In this document: positions 24,925 through 31,971 of the stretch, in pieces
Numbering within the stretch: position 1 is the stretch's first letter
Layout: each line of letters opens with the position of its first letter
Source of the DNA: Streptomyces xanthochromogenes
GTDB taxonomy: Bacteria; Actinomycetota; Actinomycetes; Streptomycetales; Streptomycetaceae
Direction: 5' to 3'
Length of the DNA: 64,000 nucleotides
NCBI RefSeq assembly: GCF_014650455.1
Contig: NZ_BMUZ01000002.1
Location: forward strand, 532,595 to 596,594
Notes under the pieces: model-generated
Told to the model about the DNA's origin: nothing
Seen by the model: the letters and a program-made list of their open reading frames with translations, nothing else
The model's database searches: none
Position numbers and translations under genes: made by a program

Positions 24925-25470
24925 GTGTCCTACGAGCAGGCGATTTCCGAGGCACCCGACGGGAGCACCATCTCGGCGCAGATCACCGTGACTCAACCCC
25001 GCGCCGTCACCGAGACCCGTAACGCACTGCTCGCGGCGATTGCTCGCGAAGCCGAGCTCGTCACGGAGCGGTCCGAAGGCCGGTCATCGGCTGCACTTGT
25101 TGAACTCGTGCGTGCCTTCGAGTCGGTGTCGGTGCCAGAGCGGCGGCTTAGCGACTTCGGACTCGACGTTGGCAGTATCAACGACGTGATTTTGGTCGGC
25201 GGCCAAACCCGGATGCCCCTGGTTCAACAATCCAGCCGGATCATCCCGGCGGACCAGGTCAAGCCCGAGGCCATCGGCACACTGTCCATCGAGTACCGCG
25301 ACGGCCAGCCCGTCGTTGTCGTCAGCGGCGGGGCGTACATTCCGGCGAGCCTGACGGTCGTAGACAACTCCGGTGAGCCGCGCGCAATGTTCACCGCCCG
25401 CGGCAAGTACAACATCGCGCCTCTGGCATTGTTCGAGATGCCAAGCGAGGAGGAGGAGCGACGCCGATAG
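24925..25470 (+). CDS. Small protein containing a DnaK-like segment, function unknown
   Basis: 181 aa from GTG 24925, which follows GAGAGGGG at a 6-bp spacing. The first 65 residues are helical and charged. Residues about 78-95 (INDVILVGGQTRMPLVQ) match the conserved nucleotide-binding segment of Hsp70/DnaK (DnaK has DDVILVGGQTRMPMVQ). The DnaK ATPase domain is otherwise absent: no DLGTT phosphate loop. The last 80 residues look beta-rich (GTLSIEYRDGQPVVVVSGGAYIPASLTVVDNSG), reminiscent of but not clearly the DnaK peptide-binding domain (which contains LSLGIET and IPTSK). It may be a rearranged chaperone fragment carried by the mobile island. Function not assignable. Confidence 0.5.
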   Translation: MSYEQAISEAPDGSTISAQITVTQPRAVTETRNALLAAIAREAELVTERSEGRSSAALVELVRAFESVSVPERRLSDFGLDVGSINDVILVGGQTRMPLVQQSSRIIPADQVKPEAIGTLSIEYRDGQPVVVVSGGAYIPASLTVVDNSGEPRAMFTARGKYNIAPLALFEMPSEEEERRR

Positions 25471-25497
25471 CCAATCCGGGCGAACCTGTGACACCAA

Positions 25498-25632
25498 TCA
25501 TGCGAGCGCCCCGGACTCCGCACGCGTCTTCAGCCCATGGCACCCGTGGCACAGCACCTGAACGTGGCTGTCTACGTCCTCGCCACCGAGGGACAGTGGG
25601 CGCACATGGTCCACGCCGACGTAGTGCCGTGG
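25498..25632 (-). pseudogene. HNH endonuclease C-terminal remnant
   Basis: The minus strand reads VDHVRPLSLGGEDVDSHVQ, then VLCHGCHGLKTRAESGALA and a stop at 25498-25500. This is the Asp-His of the HNH core plus the closing CxxC-like zinc pair. The N-terminal half, including the WCxxC pair, is missing. It is a sister copy of the remnant at 26010-26350 and lies immediately left of the small secreted-protein gene. Confidence 0.7.
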
Positions 25633-25664
25633 TAACCGAAGCCGAGCCCCATCGTTCCCACGGC

Positions 25665-26000
25665 ATGACCACTCGCCGCACCGCCACCGCGCTCGCCGTG
25701 GCCGCCGCAGCTATCGGCGCCGGACTCGCCGCAGCAAGCCCCGCCGTAGCGGGAGGAGTCATCGTCGTCGCGTCCCCGTCGCACGACAATTCGTGCTTCA
25801 ACACCGACGCTGCGCAGAGTCGCGATGCCACAAGGAACGGCAGTGGAACCGCCGCAGGGTTGCTAGCTGCACTCCCCATCGAAACCCCGCTCAACCACTG
25901 CGGCGGGGCAGACCTGCCGGGTAGTCACGGCCCCAGCAATGTGGAAGACGTGAACCAGAACAATGCAGCCGGGGTGGACAACACGGACGCACAGGGTTAA
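25665..26000 (+). CDS. Small secreted two-cysteine protein, paralogue B
   Basis: 111 aa from ATG 25665. Signal peptide TTRRTATALAVAAAAIGAGLAAASPAVA, perhaps Tat-tolerant because of the RR. The mature chain has Cys in NSCFNTD and Cys in PLNHCGGADLP, as in paralogue A at 23938. An Asn-rich tail (NVEDVNQNNAAGVDNTDAQG) is unique to this copy. It sits between two HNH remnants, so it may have been carried in or duplicated with them. Function unknown; a surface or aerial-hypha-associated role is speculative. Confidence 0.62.
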   Translation: MTTRRTATALAVAAAAIGAGLAAASPAVAGGVIVVASPSHDNSCFNTDAAQSRDATRNGSGTAAGLLAALPIETPLNHCGGADLPGSHGPSNVEDVNQNNAAGVDNTDAQG

Positions 26001-26009
26001 GGGCTCCTG

Positions 26010-26350
26010 CGGCCCCGGACTCCGTACGCGCCTTCAGCCCATGGCGGCCGTGGCACAGCTACCTGAACGTTGCTGTCCATGTCCTCGCCATCGAGGGACA
26101 GCGGGCGCACATGATCCACGTCCACCCCGTCCGCGGGGAAGTCTGCTAGGCACCAGTCGCACCACGCGGACCCTCGTTCCTGCACTCGTCGGCGGAGCCG
26201 TGCCGCAGCGTCGAACTGCTTCGCGCGCCGCCGACCACGTGAACGGCGAGCCCGAACCGTAGGACTCCTGGTGCGCTTGGTCGTGAACTCGGCAGCGTCC
26301 ACGCCGAGTTGCCGGGTCGCTGCACTCAATGCCGGGGAGTCATCAGTCAC
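26010..26350 (-). pseudogene. HNH endonuclease, frameshifted
   Basis: Reading from GTG 26350: a basic N terminus (RARRSRGRRRAKQF), then WCDWCLADFPADGVDVDHVRPLSLDGEDMDSNVQ, the zinc-Cys pair and HNH core. Compared with the sister copy, one extra base near 26060 shifts the frame, so the terminal CHGxxHGLK block is read out of frame. In the shifted frame the second cysteine of that block is also Arg. HNH enzymes of this size are typical of actinophage packaging modules and small mobile elements. Very likely inactive. Confidence 0.65.
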
Positions 26351-26376
26351 CGCCTGGTGCTCGTTGATGTGTGGAG

Positions 26377-26450
26377 TGCCCGCCCCCGGACTCGAACCGG
26401 GGAACTCTGCCGATTGGGTACGGCGCACCTCTGCCGTTGGGTCAGCGGGC
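26377..26450 (-). other. tRNA-like sequence with aberrant anticodon arm
   Basis: On the minus strand a 7-bp acceptor stem GCCCGCT/GGCGGGC closes (last pair T-G), a T arm CCCGG-TTCGAGT-CCGGG is perfect, and the D loop reads AACGGCAGAGG. The anticodon arm is not canonical: only four pairs (GCCG/CGGC) around the 8-nt loop TACCCAAT, and this stretch looks like a second D-arm sequence (ACCCAATCGGCAGAG). It is probably a decayed mobile-element tRNA or an attachment-site remnant. No CCA encoded. Confidence 0.45.
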
Positions 26451-26774
26451 TTGTGTCGTCCTCGCAGGCGAGGCGGGACAACCGGGGGGACTGCACGCGC
26501 TTACGACCCCTTTCGGCGCCCCGGTCAGGGGCGGTTACTCGTGGGCGGTGCAGTCCCCGCACGCGTTGCCTCACGACCCTGCGACCACCCCGGTAACGCG
26601 GGGCGCGTGGTGCACGGGCAACGCTGGTTCCGAGAGTCGGGCACACGGTCCGCCGGATTCTCCCGTTGGGTGGGTGCGCGGCAGTCCCGCTCTCGGTATT
26701 GATAGGGAGCGAGCCTTGCCCAGAGAGCGGAAGTGGCGATGTGCCGAAGAGTGGCCCGGTCTCTCTTCTCTCTT

Positions 26775-26799
26775 ATTTTTTCTACGTGTTCTAAAAAAT
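26775..26799. repeat. AT-rich dyad
   Basis: ATTTTTT (26775-26781) and AAAAAAT (26793-26799) flank CTACGTGTTCT. Such a low-GC patch is rare in this genome. It follows a CTCTCTTCTCTCTT run. It could be a recombination core or a terminator; neither is shown. Confidence 0.5.
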
Positions 26800-26886
26800 G
26801 GGTTGGAACCGTCACTCTGACACCACCCTGCCCCGCTGTAGCGCCGAGCCGGCAGGGCCCACGCGCCCGCGTGCGGGCACGGGAAA

Positions 26887-26913
26887 GCCCCGGTGGTCCG
26901 CGAGACTACCGGG
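26887..26913. terminator. Strong hairpin in mobile island
   Basis: CCCCGGTGGTC pairs with GACTACCGGGG (10 Watson-Crick pairs plus one G-T) around the loop CGCGA. A related, weaker CCCCGG/CCGGGG hairpin is about 150 bp downstream. No flanking gene clearly uses it. Confidence 0.45.
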
Positions 26914-27233
26914 GTGGTGCGGGCTGTTCATACTGCATTTCCGGGCTCTGGGACCCGTGATGCACCAGCCCTGACCCGCACGCCCATGTGGTGCGGAATA
27001 CGGCGAGCCTATCCGCCGTTTGGGGACGCCGAGGAACCCCGGCGATCGTGAGGAATCACCGGGGTGCACTCTGGTTTCAGGCGGGCCGCTAAGGCTTGTC
27101 CCGTAACGCGCCTGCACCTCAACTAGGAACGCAAGCCAGAGCACTTCCTCGCCAACGTCGGCATCGCCAGCACTCTGATCTGCTACCGCCGCATTACGAA
27201 AAGAAGTGGCTTCTTACGGCGAGCGACCAGGGT

Positions 27234-27262
27234 GCTCCGCTCCATGCGGTGTGGAGCGGAGC
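27234..27262. terminator. 10-bp perfect hairpin upstream of lipoprotein gene
   Basis: GCTCCGCTCC (27234-27243) and GGAGCGGAGC (27253-27262) pair perfectly across a 9-nt loop. It may end an upstream transcript or shape the leader of the lipoprotein at 27373. Confidence 0.45.
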
Positions 27263-27282
27263 GGCCAGTGCACATCGAGCGG

Positions 27283-27300
27283 AGTTGAACATGTTCAACT
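27283..27300. promoter_or_regulatory. 18-bp perfect palindrome
   Basis: AGTTGAACATGTTCAACT is fully symmetric and lies 72 bp before the lipoprotein ATG. A repressor of GntR, TetR or phage type could bind it. It is not a LexA box as I know it (GAAC-N4-GTTC), because the half-sites are separated by 2 bp. Confidence 0.5.
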
Positions 27301-27372
27301 TCTGTGGCAGCGTGAGGGCTCGATGATCTGGTGTGCGAAGCAGCCAGGGTGTGACGTGCGCAAGGGGGAGTC

Positions 27373-27780
27373 ATGCGTGATGAACGAGGGCGAGTCGCTG
27401 CAAGGTTGCGCGGAGTGGCCTTGGCGGTCGTGGTGTTGACGCTGGCCACGGGGTGCATATGGCAGCAACAGACACTGGCTCGGGCCGACATCGTAGGCAC
27501 CTGGACCGAGGGCGATACCGGAACCCTGCTCTTCAAGGACGATGGCACCGTCGTCGTAACCAACCTTGCCGAGATCAATGACAACGGCGACAAGATGTCG
27601 GAGTGCAGCGGCACCGGCGAGTGGGGCGTGTACCCCGACGCCAAGGAAGCGGAGACGTTGTGGACCACCGTCTGCGACGGCAACCCGTGGAAATTCGGCG
27701 GCTCAAAGGCGCATCCGCAAATGCGGCGCAGCGTGGGAGATCCCGACAACGGGAACCATCAAACCCTCAGCCGCAAATAG
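27373..27780 (+). CDS. Putative small lipoprotein
   Basis: 135 aa from ATG 27373, just after GGGGGAG. A basic N terminus and a hydrophobic stretch end in the lipobox LATGC, with Cys28 as the likely lipid-modified residue. The body reads ADIVGTWTEGDTGTLLFKDDGTVVVTNL, then CSGTGEWGVY and SVGDPDNGN, the pattern of a small beta-barrel-like lipoprotein family common in Streptomyces (GTW…G….F..DG……GTW…). The family's function is unknown. It sits inside the mobile island but looks intact. The truncated serine recombinase on the other strand begins to overlap at its stop. Confidence 0.7.
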   Translation: MRDERGRVAARLRGVALAVVVLTLATGCIWQQQTLARADIVGTWTEGDTGTLLFKDDGTVVVTNLAEINDNGDKMSECSGTGEWGVYPDAKEAETLWTTVCDGNPWKFGGSKAHPQMRRSVGDPDNGNHQTLSRK

Positions 27781-27837
27781 CGGAAGCCGATCGGGGTCCG
27801 AACAACTCCCGGCCGTCCGCCCCTGGAGGGGACACTC

Positions 27838-28262
27838 GTGGGGTCCATGGGGTTGCGGAAGTCGAAGACGAGCCGACCCCCGCCGATGCCCTCGGCGAAG
27901 ACGAGCATCTTGCGGTGTTCCTTGGCCCACTTCGCCAGCTCGTGCATGTCGCCCATGGACCGGATGGCACGGTCGAAGCGCCACCACACCAGCACGTCAA
28001 AGGTGTCCGGCTGCTTGAGGCACATACCGAGCTGGGGGCGGTCGAAGGGGCCGACCTCGGACGCGGACACGTCCAGGTCCACCGCTTCGCGCAGTGCCTC
28101 GCCCTCGCCGAAGTCGATGCCGAGGGCTGCCGCCGCTATGTCGTCGGCCTCGCGCTGCCGCTCGGGGCTGGTCGTCTCATCCGTGCGCACCGACAATCGG
28201 ACGCGACGAACCCCACGCAGGGTCTCGGAGGCTACTCCGGCGGTTCCGTATGTTCCATGCAT
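27838..28262 (-). pseudogene. Truncated large serine recombinase (N-terminal domain only)
   Basis: From ATG 28262: RVRLSVRTDETTSPERQ (the catalytic serine region of large serine recombinases), then FDRPQLGMCLKQPDTFDVLVWWRFDRAIRSMGDMHELAKW, matching the resolvase-like catalytic fold (DVLVVWRLDRLgRS type), and ending near NPMDPTSV. The zinc, recombinase and coiled-coil domains (about 300 further residues) are missing. The frame runs on to 27759 with unrelated residues. Probably the former integrase of the island, now inactive. Confidence 0.75.
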
Positions 28263-28350
28263 GCTCCGTGTGGGGAGCGGAGATTGCTTCGGCTGCCTGA
28301 CCTGCACAGATGTCGCCACGACCCGATCACTCCAGAACTAGGACTCTGGA

Positions 28351-28535
28351 GTGATCGGGAAGGGACGGGGTGGGGGATGGCCAAGGGGCGCGGGGAACTG
28401 CGCGGACTGCCACCCCCGGCCGCGCCCGAAGGGCGACGCGCTGAGCCCCTCCGGCGTTTGAGGAGCGGGTTCGGGGCGGAGCCCCGGCGGCGGTGGCCCA
28501 GGGTTCGGGGCGGAGCCGCGGCGCTCCCGCTCCCC
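28351..28535. repeat. Dispersed intergenic repeat, copy 3
   Basis: GGGACGGGGTGGGGGATGGCC and GGGGCGCGGGGAACTGCGCG give module B; GCCCCTCCGGCGTTTGAGGAG and GGTTCGGGGCGGAGCCCC are module A in reverse orientation. It forms the right edge of the mobile island, mirroring copy 2 on the left. It ends at the GH35 stop. Confidence 0.65.
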
Positions 28536-28548
28536 GGGCCGGGAGGGG

Positions 28549-30309
28549 TCAGGCGCCCAGGGTGACCGGCCCAGCCCCCTCCGCACCCGCAAGCTCAAGC
28601 ACCCACACCTCATTGCCCCCGCCCCGCAGCACCGCCCCCGGCACGTACAACGCCCGCTGCGGCCCGACCCCCCAGTACCGCCCCACGCAGAACCCGTTCA
28701 CCCACACGAACCCCCGCCCCCACCCGGGCAGTCGAAGCCACGCGAACGAGGCCCCGGCGGACGGCAGGTCCACGGCACCCCGGTGCAGGCCGACGGCCCC
28801 CGCCGACCCCGCCGGGCCGAAGGGCACCTCCGCCACCGCGGGGGCGGAGAAGGCGTCCAGACGCAGACCCCGCGCCCGCACCCCGTGCACGTACTGCCGC
28901 TCGTGCAGCACCCCACCCGTGATCCCCTTCGGCTCCCCGCCGCGCGGCCCGTAGTTGACCCGGCCGAGGGACTCGACCCACAGCTCCACCGCGACACCCC
29001 CCGCCACCGGCCCGGGCAGCGTCGCGTCCTCGGTGTCGAGCACCCCGGCGCGTACGCCGTCGACGTACACCGTCGCCAGATCACGCAGCCCCAGCACCCC
29101 GAGCGGGTACGGCCGGCGCGGCCCGGGGACGTCGACCCGGTAGCGGACCACCCCCCGGTCCACACCCATCTCCTCGAACGTAGGAGGCACCGGCCGCTCG
29201 CACTCCTCGCCCCCCAGCACGTCCAGTACCGCCGGCAAGGCCGCCCACCCGTCCGCACCAACCACGTGCGAGCCGCCCAACTCCACCGGCGGAGGCGGCA
29301 GTTCGGGAAGAGCCCGACCGTCCTGGTACTGCGCGAGCACCTCCCGGAACCGCCAGAACTTCTCCGTCGGCCGCCCCGCCTCGTCGATCGGCGCGTCGTA
29401 GTCGTACGACGTGGCCGTCGGCTCCAGCGCCCCCACGTGCAGCTCGCCCGCCCGGTTCGCGCCGGACCAGCCCGCGAAGTTCGTGCCGCCGTGCGCCATG
29501 TAGAGATTGACCGACGCCCCGCACTCCAGGATCTCCCGCAGCGTCGCCGCCGCGTCCCCCGCGTCCCGCACCACGTGCTCCGCGCCCCAGTGATCGAACC
29601 AGCCGCACCAGAACTCCATGCACATCAACGGCCCCGACGGCTGATGCCGGCGCAGCACCTCGAACCCCTCGCGCGCCCCACTGCCGAAGTTCGCCGTGGC
29701 CAGCACCCCGGGCAGCGAGCCGCCGGTCAGCATGTGGTCCTCGGGCCCGTCCGACGTGAACAGCGGCACCGTGATGCCGCAGTCGCGCAGCAGCCCCGCC
29801 ACGTGCTCCAGATAACCCTGGTCGGTGCCGTAACTGCCGTACTCGTTCTCCACCTGCACCATGAGCACCGGCCCGCCCCGGCCGATCTCGCGCTCGGCGA
29901 CCTGGGGGAGCAGCACCCGGAACCAGCGGTCCACGTGGCCCAGATACTCCGCGTCGTTCGTGCGCGCCCGACGGCCGAGCGGGCCCGTCAGCCAGTGCGG
30001 AAGCCCGCCGTTCTCCCACTCGGCACAGATGTAGGGCCCCGGCCGCACGATCGCCCACAGCCCGGCCGCGTCCGCCGCGTCCAGGAACCGGCCGAGCGCC
30101 GCCACGTCCTCGTAGACCCCCGGCCGAGGCTCGTGCAGGTTCCACGGCACATACGTCTCGACGCAGTTCAGGCCCATCGCCCGCAGCATCGCCAGCCGGT
30201 GCCCCCACTGCGACTCGTGCACCCGGAAGTAGTGCAACGCCCCCGAGAGCAGGCGCACCGGCCGCCCGTCGAGCAGAAAGTCCTCGTCCCCCACGGTGAA
30301 GTCGCCCAC
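28549..30309 (-). CDS. GH35 beta-galactosidase
   Basis: 586 aa from GTG 30309. Glycoside hydrolase family 35 hallmarks: LLSGALHYFRV at the start, GLNCVETYVPWNLHEP, RPGPYICAEWENGGLPHWL, acid/base Glu156 in VQVENEYGSYG and nucleophile Glu232 in CMEFWCGWFDHWG. C-terminal jelly-roll parts include FVWVNGFCVGRYWGVGPQ. No signal peptide, so it acts inside the cell on imported galactosides. It is divergent from an AraC regulator 120 bp away. The frame is open far upstream, but this is the last sensible start before the conserved region; a GTG or ATG slightly upstream in another frame is not used. Removes terminal beta-galactose. Confidence 0.88.
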   Translation of the reverse strand: MGDFTVGDEDFLLDGRPVRLLSGALHYFRVHESQWGHRLAMLRAMGLNCVETYVPWNLHEPRPGVYEDVAALGRFLDAADAAGLWAIVRPGPYICAEWENGGLPHWLTGPLGRRARTNDAEYLGHVDRWFRVLLPQVAEREIGRGGPVLMVQVENEYGSYGTDQGYLEHVAGLLRDCGITVPLFTSDGPEDHMLTGGSLPGVLATANFGSGAREGFEVLRRHQPSGPLMCMEFWCGWFDHWGAEHVVRDAGDAAATLREILECGASVNLYMAHGGTNFAGWSGANRAGELHVGALEPTATSYDYDAPIDEAGRPTEKFWRFREVLAQYQDGRALPELPPPPVELGGSHVVGADGWAALPAVLDVLGGEECERPVPPTFEEMGVDRGVVRYRVDVPGPRRPYPLGVLGLRDLATVYVDGVRAGVLDTEDATLPGPVAGGVAVELWVESLGRVNYGPRGGEPKGITGGVLHERQYVHGVRARGLRLDAFSAPAVAEVPFGPAGSAGAVGLHRGAVDLPSAGASFAWLRLPGWGRGFVWVNGFCVGRYWGVGPQRALYVPGAVLRGGGNEVWVLELAGAEGAGPVTLGA

Positions 30310-30429
30310 CGGCCGCCCCGCCCATCTGTCTCGGTCACTGTGCCCGGCCACTCTCGCCCCTGGCGCGCCGCCGGTCCATGGACAAAGATCGGCGCTGATT
30401 GGACGCAAGGGGGACGGCACAGAACGGAC

Positions 30430-31323
30430 ATGGGCATGTATCACACCTGGATGCGGTATTTCACCCCCAGCCCGGCCCACCACCGCCTCGGCCTGGTCTG
30501 CCTCGGCGTGGGGCTCCAGCACGGCCTGCTGCCCACCGTCGGCCCCCGCACCCTCGACCACCACGTGGCCGTCGTCATCGGCGCCGGAAGCGGCTGGTTC
30601 CGCGGCGCCGACGGCCGCAGGCAGACCGTCACCGCGCCCGCCCTGATCTGGCTCACCCCCGGCATCCCCCACCACTACGGGCCCGACCCCGCCACCGGCT
30701 GGGACGAGTCGTTCGTCGACTTCGACGGGCCCGCCACCACCACGTACACCGAACTCGGCTACATCGACCCCGACCATCCCGTCGTGCCGCTCAGCGACAC
30801 CGTCGGCGCCCGCGCCGCCGTCGGCCGCATCGCCAGGGCCGCCCGCCGCGGCAACCCGCTCCTGGAGGTCGAGACCGCCGCCGCCGTCCACGAACTCCTC
30901 GTCGCACTGCGCCGCGCCCGCGCCGACGTCGCCCCCGACGGCGACCCCGTACTCGACGCCCTGGCACGCGACGCCTTCCAGCCCCTGTCGGTGGCCGAAC
31001 ACGCCGCCCGCCACGGCATGACCCCCGCCGAGCTGCGCACCGCCGTGCGCCGGGCCGCCGGCTGCAGCCCCAAGGACTACCTCCTCGGCATCCGCCTCGG
31101 CCGCGCCAAGGAACTCCTCGCCGCCACGGAACTGCCGGTCGCGGCCATAGCCCGCCGCGTCGGCTACGACGACCCCGCCTACTTCTCCCGCCTGTTCACC
31201 CGCCGCGTCGGCACCGCTCCCGTACGCTTCCGCGCCCAGCAGGGCCGGGCCGTACCCGGCGGCTGGAGCCACCGGATCCCGGATCCTGAACACCCCCCGA
31301 CCATCGCGGGCCATGCCACGTAA
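30430..31323 (+). CDS. AraC-family transcriptional regulator
   Basis: 297 aa from ATG 30430 (or 30436). The N-terminal half is a cupin-like effector domain (HVAVVIGAGSGWFRGADGR, WLTPGIPHHYGPD). The C terminus is a double helix-turn-helix: LSVAEHAARHGMTPAELRTAVRRAAGCSPKDYL and ELPVAAIARRVGYDDPAYFSRLFTRRVGTAPVRFR, the AraC signature. It is divergent from the GH35 beta-galactosidase, so it most likely activates that gene in response to a sugar (inference). The ATG is followed 6 bp later by the next gene's start region on the 3' side. Confidence 0.88.
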   Translation: MGMYHTWMRYFTPSPAHHRLGLVCLGVGLQHGLLPTVGPRTLDHHVAVVIGAGSGWFRGADGRRQTVTAPALIWLTPGIPHHYGPDPATGWDESFVDFDGPATTTYTELGYIDPDHPVVPLSDTVGARAAVGRIARAARRGNPLLEVETAAAVHELLVALRRARADVAPDGDPVLDALARDAFQPLSVAEHAARHGMTPAELRTAVRRAAGCSPKDYLLGIRLGRAKELLAATELPVAAIARRVGYDDPAYFSRLFTRRVGTAPVRFRAQQGRAVPGGWSHRIPDPEHPPTIAGHAT

Positions 31324-31328
31324 GCTCG

Positions 31329-31637
31329 ATGACCATGACCACGATCGACCCCTCCGTACAGGCTGAGCTGGGCAGGCTCCGCGACAGCATCGACAACATC
31401 GACGCCGCCGTCGTGCACATGCTCGCGGAGCGCTTCAAATGCACCCAGCAAGTCGGCCACCTCAAGGCCGAACACAAACTGCCCCCGGCCGACCCCTCGC
31501 GCGAAGCCGAACAGATCGCCCGTCTGCGCCGCCTCGCCGAGAGCGCGAAGCTCGACCCGGCCTTCGCCGAGAAGCTGCTCAATTTCGTGATCGCCGAGGT
31601 CATCAGGCACCACGAGACGATCGCCAAGTCCGCCTGA
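31329..31637 (+). CDS. Chorismate mutase (AroQ type)
   Basis: 102 aa from ATG 31329 or 31335. All-alpha AroQ fold: LGRLRDSIDNIDAAVVHMLAERFKCTQQVGHLK carries the N-terminal Arg, Arg and Lys active-site residues, and RLRRLAESAKLDPAFAEKLLNFVIAEVIRHHETIA is the third helix. It converts chorismate to prephenate, the branch to phenylalanine and tyrosine. The stand-alone size without a PDT or DAHP domain is typical of actinomycete AroQ. It starts 5 bp after the AraC stop, perhaps translationally coupled, which is an odd functional pairing. Confidence 0.88.
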   Translation: MTMTTIDPSVQAELGRLRDSIDNIDAAVVHMLAERFKCTQQVGHLKAEHKLPPADPSREAEQIARLRRLAESAKLDPAFAEKLLNFVIAEVIRHHETIAKSA

Positions 31638-31860
31638 GGCCCCCTGGGGCTCCGCCCCAGACCCCGTTCGCGCCTTAAGGGCGCTCGTCCTCAAACGCCG
31701 GACGGGCTGAAATGCCCCGGTGCGGGCCAGCACCAGTGTTTTTATGGGCGCGGGGCTGTGACATGTGCGGCTCCGCCGTGTGGGCGCGACAGACGAGCTC
31801 CGGTCCACCTAGAGGGCCGCGGGGAACTGCGCGACCAACCACGCGCGGTGCGAGGCCGCA
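31638..31860. repeat. Dispersed intergenic repeat, copy 4, with an internal insertion
   Basis: Module A runs from the CCCCTGGGGCTCCGCCCCAG hairpin through GGACGGGCTGAAATG and is nearly identical to copy 1. Module B is split: GGGCGCGGGG is followed by about 65 bp (CTGTGACATGTGCGGCTCCG onward), then GGCCGCGGGGAACTGCGCGA resumes. It occupies the gap to pepN (31638-31971). No gene visible. Confidence 0.72.
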
Positions 31861-31971
31861 GCGGGCTGGGGGGCGCCCCCCAGCACTCGGGGCCCCCACC
31901 CCCTCCGGGCCCCCGGGGCTCCCGCCCCTCCGGGACTGTGCCGCCCCCGGCACATCGGGCAGCATGGCCCC

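Larger units (their letters stand above)
26451..27372. other. Gene-poor, dyad-rich stretch of the mobile island
   Basis: No supported gene in about 0.9 kb. It contains inverted repeats around GGGGACTGCAC/GTGCAGTCCCC (26490-26560), CCGAGAG/CTCTCGG enclosing 53 nt (about 26633-26699), an AT-rich dyad, two CCCCGG/CCGGGG hairpins (26887-26913 and about 27035-27063), a 10-bp hairpin at 27234 and an 18-bp perfect palindrome at 27283. Density of dyads recalls a plasmid origin or transfer locus, but no replication gene is present. Confidence 0.45.

Noticed and set aside
26630..26700. Second tRNA within the island (CCGAGAG/CTCTCGG stem enclosing 53 nt)
   Set aside because: No T arm or TTCGA loop; the 7-bp stem alone is insufficient.
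28549..31314. 921-codon open frame extending the GH35 gene upstream
   Set aside because: The part before 30309 overlaps the AraC gene on the opposite strand and has no GH35-like sequence; it is an open frame caused by high GC.
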